Source: Lojkania enalia
Lineage: Eukaryota > Ascomycota > Dothideomycetes > Pleosporales
Reading direction: 5' to 3'
Assembly: GCA_010094045.1 (NCBI GenBank)
Contig: ML986607.1
Location: 70,119 to 82,588 of the forward strand
Length of the DNA: 12,470 nucleotides
Of the stretch, positions 8,750 through 12,470 are shown one piece after another. The notes beneath the pieces are model-generated. The model saw only the letters and a program-made list of their open reading frames with translations, was not told the DNA's origin and ran no database searches. Numbering within the stretch: position 1 is the stretch's first letter; each line of letters opens with the position of its first letter. The translations under genes and the position numbers were made by a program.

Positions 8750-10030
8750 TTTATAACGATTAAGGATGTCTACTCTAGTATTATTTTTACCTAGGGTGTA
8801 CTCGATTTAGAACTAATACTAAGCTAATTCCTCGGTCTAATAAACTTAATAAGTATTAAGTATTTTTATAGTTATAAAATATTCGAGTAAGCAATAATTA
8901 GTATATATTAGAGTCCTAGTAGCTACTAAAGTAAGTTCTATCCTCTATTACTTAAATATAGTAACGATTACGAATAGTTTCTTATTATAAATCTTCTAGT
9001 TTAGTTCCGAACTAGATAGAACCTTACTATAGAACGCTATAGGGTACTATTTTCCGTTAGGATATTTCTATAACAGTACTCCTACAACTACTCTATTAGA
9101 GGTATTAGTTTCCATTTTTATTTCTAATATAGGGTTAAAGTAGTAGAAAGTAGGTATATTTAGCAGGGCTGACTTTAATTTCTTAAAAGTAATATCACAT
9201 TCCAAAGTTTATATAAAAGGGGTTATAAGGTTCTATAGTATAATAATTAGCTTTATAACATGCGAGAATTCCGGTATAAACTATTAATAGAATCTAGTAA
9301 AACCTAAGAAGGATTTTACACCTGTTATAGTAGTAGGTAGCTGCTAGTTATATAGTACTTCTACCTTCTCTAGGTTAACCTTAAGGCCTTTATTTAAGAG
9401 GATATAGCTAAAATATTTAGTTCAGGTAATATAGAATTCACTCTTCTTAATATTAACTTATAACTCTGCTTAATATAATCTCTTAAGAACTTTCTTAATG
9501 TAGATAGTATATATTACCTTATCTTCTAAGTAGATAAGGATATTATCTAGATAAGTAATATAGAAGTTATCTAGGTAGTTAATTAGTACGTTATTTATAT
9601 AGTACTAGTAAGTTACTAGACTATTATACAATCTAAAAGATAGAACTTTATACTTATAGGTTCCGTATCGAGTTTAAAAGGTAGTATATTCCTTAGAACT
9701 AGGATCTATTCTAATCTTGTTAAAGGCTACGCAAATGTTAAATTTAGTAAAGATTACTACCTTAGTAGGTCTAGATAAGAGTTTATCTATATACGGTATT
9801 AGATATATATCTTTATAAGTAAGAGCGTTAAGTTTACAATAATCTACATAAATATGTAGGTCGCTATTAGGTTTACAGACGTAAAGGATTAGAAATATAA
9901 AGGAGCTCCGACTCTACTTAATATATTTATACTATAGATTATCTATAATATACTTTTTAGTTACTTCTAGCTCCTTAATATTCTACTTATACAACAGGCT
10001 GTAACTATTAAAGAGGGGTTCTATAAGAAT
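8750..10030 (-). other. Reverse transcriptase and RNase H domains (in pol)
   Basis: RT shows the block V-D-Y-C-K-L-N-A-L-T (near 9860-9825), then the first catalytic Asp changed to Asn at 9737-9739 in K-F-N-I-C-V-A-F, and the active-site box Y-L-D-D reading Y-L-D-N (9553-9542), with the second Asp lost at 9542-9544. RNase H begins with E-T-D-A-S, now E-T-N-T-S, with Asp changed to Asn at 9104-9106. It ends near Y-T-L-G-K-N-N and V-D-I-L-N-R (about 8800-8755), typical of gypsy RNase H. Confidence 0.9.
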
Positions 10031-10599
10031 AATCTTATAATTATAAGGGTGGTATTCTAGTAATTAATAAGCCGCAGTTTTACTAAATATATTCTAATAT
10101 CTATAGTATTCGGATAGTAATTAGAGATTTACTAGTACTTTATTTTCAGCCTTATCTTCTAGCTCTAGGGCTTACTTATCTTTAATCAGCTACTTAATTT
10201 CGTATAGAAACGTGGAGAAAAACTCGTTCTCTTTCCTCTTTATATTAAAGTAGAAAGTATTAGCTAAGATAAGAGCAATAATAGGAGAATAGACTTTCTT
10301 TAGATTAGGTTTAAACTTTATTTTATACAGGCGTATAGGAGCTCTAAGCTTATTTAGACTATAAGCTATAGAAGACTAATATAGTTTTAGCAGTTTTAGT
10401 AGACTCTTAATATAATAGATAGTCGGACTATAAGACTACTAATACTAGTTCTTTTCCTATAGAGCGTCGCGTTACTAGATATCTAGCTCTACTTTCTTAT
10501 TATATACTAGCTAAGTTAATTGCATAAGAAGAGGAGGTGAAGGATTATAAGTAGTAGAATACTTAGAGGGCTATATAATCCGATTCTTATCCATATCTA

Positions 10600-10870
10600 G
10601 CTAGAGTTAAAAATAATATAACTATTTAATACTAATAATATAATCCTAAATATCTAGATCTATAATAATAAATAGGTAGTTTTAGATAGTTCTCCTATTA
10701 ATTTATAGGTGTAAGTAGATATACTAATTAACTAGGGTTTAGATTCGGTCCTAAAAACCTTTAATAGTAATTTTAAAGGGTAAGCGCTGTATTAATATAT
10801 ATAGGGCTTAGAAGAGTAATCTAACTACTATAGAATTAAGGAATAGGAAGCCTTAAGCACTAGTATTAAT
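10600..10870 (-). other. Retropepsin-like protease domain (in pol)
   Basis: The active-site motif D-T-G-A reads N-T-S-A at 10867-10856: Asp is Asn at 10865-10867 and Gly is Ser. Both codons begin with A where a TG-to-TA change explains the loss of G. Upstream residues ending in L-N-T-L-I fit the beta strand before the catalytic loop. Confidence 0.8.
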
Positions 10871-10977
10871 AAGGGTATTTAGTTGTATACTAACACTTTT
10901 CGAATATAGAATAGTAGGAATTTAGAAGTACTTTCCTCTAAATAAATATAACAAATTAATATTTAATAAATTATACT

Positions 10978-12270
10978 TACTTAAGCCTAAAATAGAGAGT
11001 TTTCTTAGGCGTTTCTATTTCTTACCTAAGAACTATCTAGGTAGTACTCGCTTGCGTCTAGAAACTCTTCTTCCTTAATCTCCTCTTATTTAACCTCTAT
11101 CTCTTATATTTTAAGAACTATATATTCGTTCGCGAAGTATCCTAGTTTACTATAATTATAGTAATTATCTAGGGTTATATACCTTTTAGGTGCAGGAGTT
11201 TTACTAGGTAGTTAAGAAGCGATTATAGTAGAATAAAGTATTAATACTAGGGTAGATTAGAGTAGTATTAGATTATAGATTACCTTAGATAAGCTCTTAA
11301 AAACCTTCTAGTACTAATCCGAATTTATTTTAGCTACAATCTATAGGCTAGCAGTTTATTCTAGAAGATTAGGAATACTCCTCCTTTCTATATTATAGGC
11401 TGTTAAGTAGGCGACTATAGTATTAAAGGAGCCTTTCTATATAAGCTTAAAGCTAAGGTTTAGTATCCTTAGGCTGGAGAGAATCTTATTCTATAGGTAG
11501 AAGAACTACTTAGATTAAAATACGGATCCCCTAATAGCTGTACTAATAAAGTAAGCTTTAAAAGTTGAGAATACTTCTCTCTTATTTATCCTTAGAACAT
11601 AAAACGCCTATTATACCTCTATCTCTTTATTACCTATAAAATACGATTATAGAAGCGAAATTATTTCTTCGGCATTCTTAAACCGATACTAGTCTAATTT
11701 AGCTAGGTATTTTAGCTCTAGATACCCTTTTGCAGTACTAGAAGTATATTCCTATACTAATACTATACGTATATACTCTATCTAATAGTAATCTATATTA
11801 ATCTTAAGTTAGTCTAGGATTAAAGCTTACTATTATTTAAATATAAGTTTATTACTATTTATAAGGCTTTCGATCTTAAACGTACGTTTAGTAAAATAGA
11901 CTTAAGGAGGTTTAAGAGTGGCTAAGAGGTTTCTTACTAGAAGAGTTGTAAAAATTTTCTAATATATTATTAGTTCTAATTCGGTAGTTTATAGAGGTTA
12001 ATTAGGACTAATAGTTCTCTATTATATTAAGCGTATAATCTCCTCCTATAAAATTATAATTTATTTCTTAAAAGTTAGTTTATTTTAATTTCCCTCCGAA
12101 TTAGATAGGTTCTTTATTATAGGCCCTATAGAGAGGGGTCCGCCTGTTATAGGGCCCCCTATAGGAGGTAACGGTTGTTCTATACGTGTAGATAGAAGTT
12201 TACTCTTACTACAACTTATGTATATATCGATTCTAGTATAGGAATTAGAAGGTAAATTATAGTTAGACAT
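10978..12270 (-). pseudogene. gag: gag relic of the Ty3/gypsy element
   Basis: The frame starts at an ATG (12268-12270) and remains open for 61 codons to 12088, with the first stop at 12085-12087: a Pro/Gly-rich N-terminus containing P-P-I-G-G-P-I-T-G-G-P. It then continues through converted stops to about 10978. After the N-terminus comes a Lys/Glu-rich, probably coiled-coil stretch (about 12060-12000), then the capsid-like gag domain (about 11890-11300; K-N-A-E-E-I-I near 11670, F-S-T-F-K-A-Y-F near 11560). A CCHC nucleocapsid knuckle follows near 11170-11120 (N-Y-Y-N-Y-S-K-L-G-Y-F-A-N-E-Y), with all four ligands now Tyr. An acidic tail follows. When intact, Gag would assemble the virus-like particle and bind element RNA. 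Start choice: the only surviving ATG with an open reading behind it and correct phase with the knuckle. Confidence 0.88.
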
Positions 12271-12470
12271 CGGCGGTTACCTCTAATTCTAATAGGTTAT
12301 TAGTAGTTTCTAAGTTTCTACCTAGGCGCACTCTACGCGGCTTTTCTAAAGGCAATTCTAATTATAGAGGATAAGAAGTTCTAAACCTAAAAGCTTTAGT
12401 TAATAAGAAGTTTCTAAGATTCTATCTAGGTAACTAAATAATTTAATATAATAGTATATAAGTATTATAA
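12271..12470 (-). other. 5' leader of the Ty3/gypsy element, upstream of gag
   Basis: These 200 bases precede the gag ATG on the - strand. I found no stretch resembling the presumed 3' LTR, so the 5' LTR and primer-binding site probably lie beyond the window. The segment includes an imperfect 33-bp direct repeat and no coding frame I can support. Confidence 0.5.
12294..12430. repeat. Imperfect 33-bp direct repeat in the gag leader
   Basis: Bases 12294-12326 and 12398-12430 match at 27 of 33 positions, sharing the core AGTTTCTAAG (12305-12314 and 12409-12418) and the end CTAGG. The copies are 104 bp apart. This may be a duplicated leader motif of the retroelement. Confidence 0.65.

Larger units (their letters stand above)
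6986..10957 (-). pseudogene. pol: pol polyprotein relic (PR-RT-RH-IN-chromodomain)
   Basis: One - strand frame of about 1320 codons can be read through converted stops. In order it holds an aspartic protease (about 10870-10600), reverse transcriptase (about 10030-9500), RNase H (about 9130-8750), integrase (about 8420-7500) and a chromodomain (about 7300-7140). All the landmark codons checked (10865, 9737, 9542, 9104, 8399, 8189, 8009, 7901, 7235) are in phase, so there is no net insertion or deletion. Stops such as the TAG replacing the conserved chromodomain Trp are explained by TGG-to-TAG change. Pol is in a different frame from gag, displaced by -1 relative to it, so the intact element probably used ribosomal frameshifting between 11040 and 10920. 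The exact pol start is not resolvable. Function when intact: cleaving the polyprotein, copying the RNA genome and inserting the cDNA into chromatin. Confidence 0.92.
6986..12470 (-). mobile_element. Ty3/gypsy chromovirus LTR retrotransposon, internal region, RIP-inactivated
   Basis: On the - strand the order is leader, gag, protease, reverse transcriptase, RNase H, integrase, chromodomain. Integrase after RT-RNase H defines Ty3/gypsy (Metaviridae), and the C-terminal chromodomain defines a chromovirus. Gag and pol each hold one frame over their whole length despite numerous stops. The internal region is at least 5.4 kb, a normal size. The presumed 3' LTR follows below 6968; the 5' LTR lies beyond 12470. 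The element is non-autonomous now, since every enzymatic domain has lost a catalytic residue. Confidence 0.92.

Noticed and set aside
12085..12270. Independent 61-residue protein gene
   Set aside because: The frame continues through RIP-type stops into the gag capsid and CCHC regions in the same phase, so it is the start of a dead gag.
1..12470. Mitochondrial or plastid DNA because of the AT-richness and TGG loss
   Set aside because: The content is nuclear fungal transposons, and the depletion is specific to CpA/TpG with CpG kept, which is a RIP pattern.
12271..12470. 5' LTR of the gypsy element inside the window
   Set aside because: No shared words of useful length with the presumed 3' LTR region 6481-6968 were found by eye.
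1..12470. CRISPR array, tRNA or rRNA genes
   Set aside because: No regularly spaced repeats with unique spacers and no cloverleaf or rRNA-like conserved segment were seen on either strand.

Overview
This window looks like an AT-rich, transposon-packed block from a filamentous ascomycete fungus (Pezizomycotina), almost entirely destroyed by repeat-induced point mutation (RIP). The dinucleotides CpA and TpG are nearly absent while TpA is everywhere. In the first 600 bases I counted by hand 8 CpA+TpG against 10 CpG. That points to C-to-T change in CpA context on both strands, not CpG deamination. Stop codons fill every frame because CAA, CAG and TGG became TAA and TAG. Protein families can still be recognised by reading through these stops, and reading frames hold over kilobases. 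No intact gene is present. The species cannot be named from this sequence.

Layout. (1) 2-1556, + strand: 3' part of a pogo/Fot1-type (Tc1-mariner superfamily) DNA transposon, cut by the window edge. (2) 1725-3574, + strand: a complete second pogo/Fot1-type element of 1850 bp with about 41-bp terminal inverted repeats, TA target duplications and a dead transposase of about 549 codons. (3) 3650-4348, - strand: relic of an unidentified protein of about 230 codons. (4) 4433-5690, - strand: a third pogo/Fot1-type element with one recognisable end, its transposase lacking the N-terminal third. (5) 5691-6480: a less mutated stretch with a perfect 11-bp-stem hairpin and no recognised gene. (6) about 6481-12470, - strand: a Ty3/gypsy chromovirus retrotransposon with a presumed 3' LTR, pol (protease, reverse transcriptase, RNase H, integrase, chromodomain), gag (with CCHC knuckle) and part of the 5' leader. 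The 5' LTR lies beyond the window.

How the pieces relate. None of the elements should now be able to move itself. Each transposase has lost one or two of its three catalytic Asp codons by TG-to-TA change. In the retroelement the protease Asp, one RT active-site Asp, the RNase H Asp and the first integrase Asp are all converted, and the integrase zinc ligands all read Tyr. All three DNA transposons share a terminal design, two copies of a 10-12 bp word exactly 17 bp apart, and a C-terminal CCHC zinc knuckle. The most open questions are the unidentified coding relic at 3650-4348, the less mutated island at 5691-6060, and the shared 17-bp-spaced end architecture.
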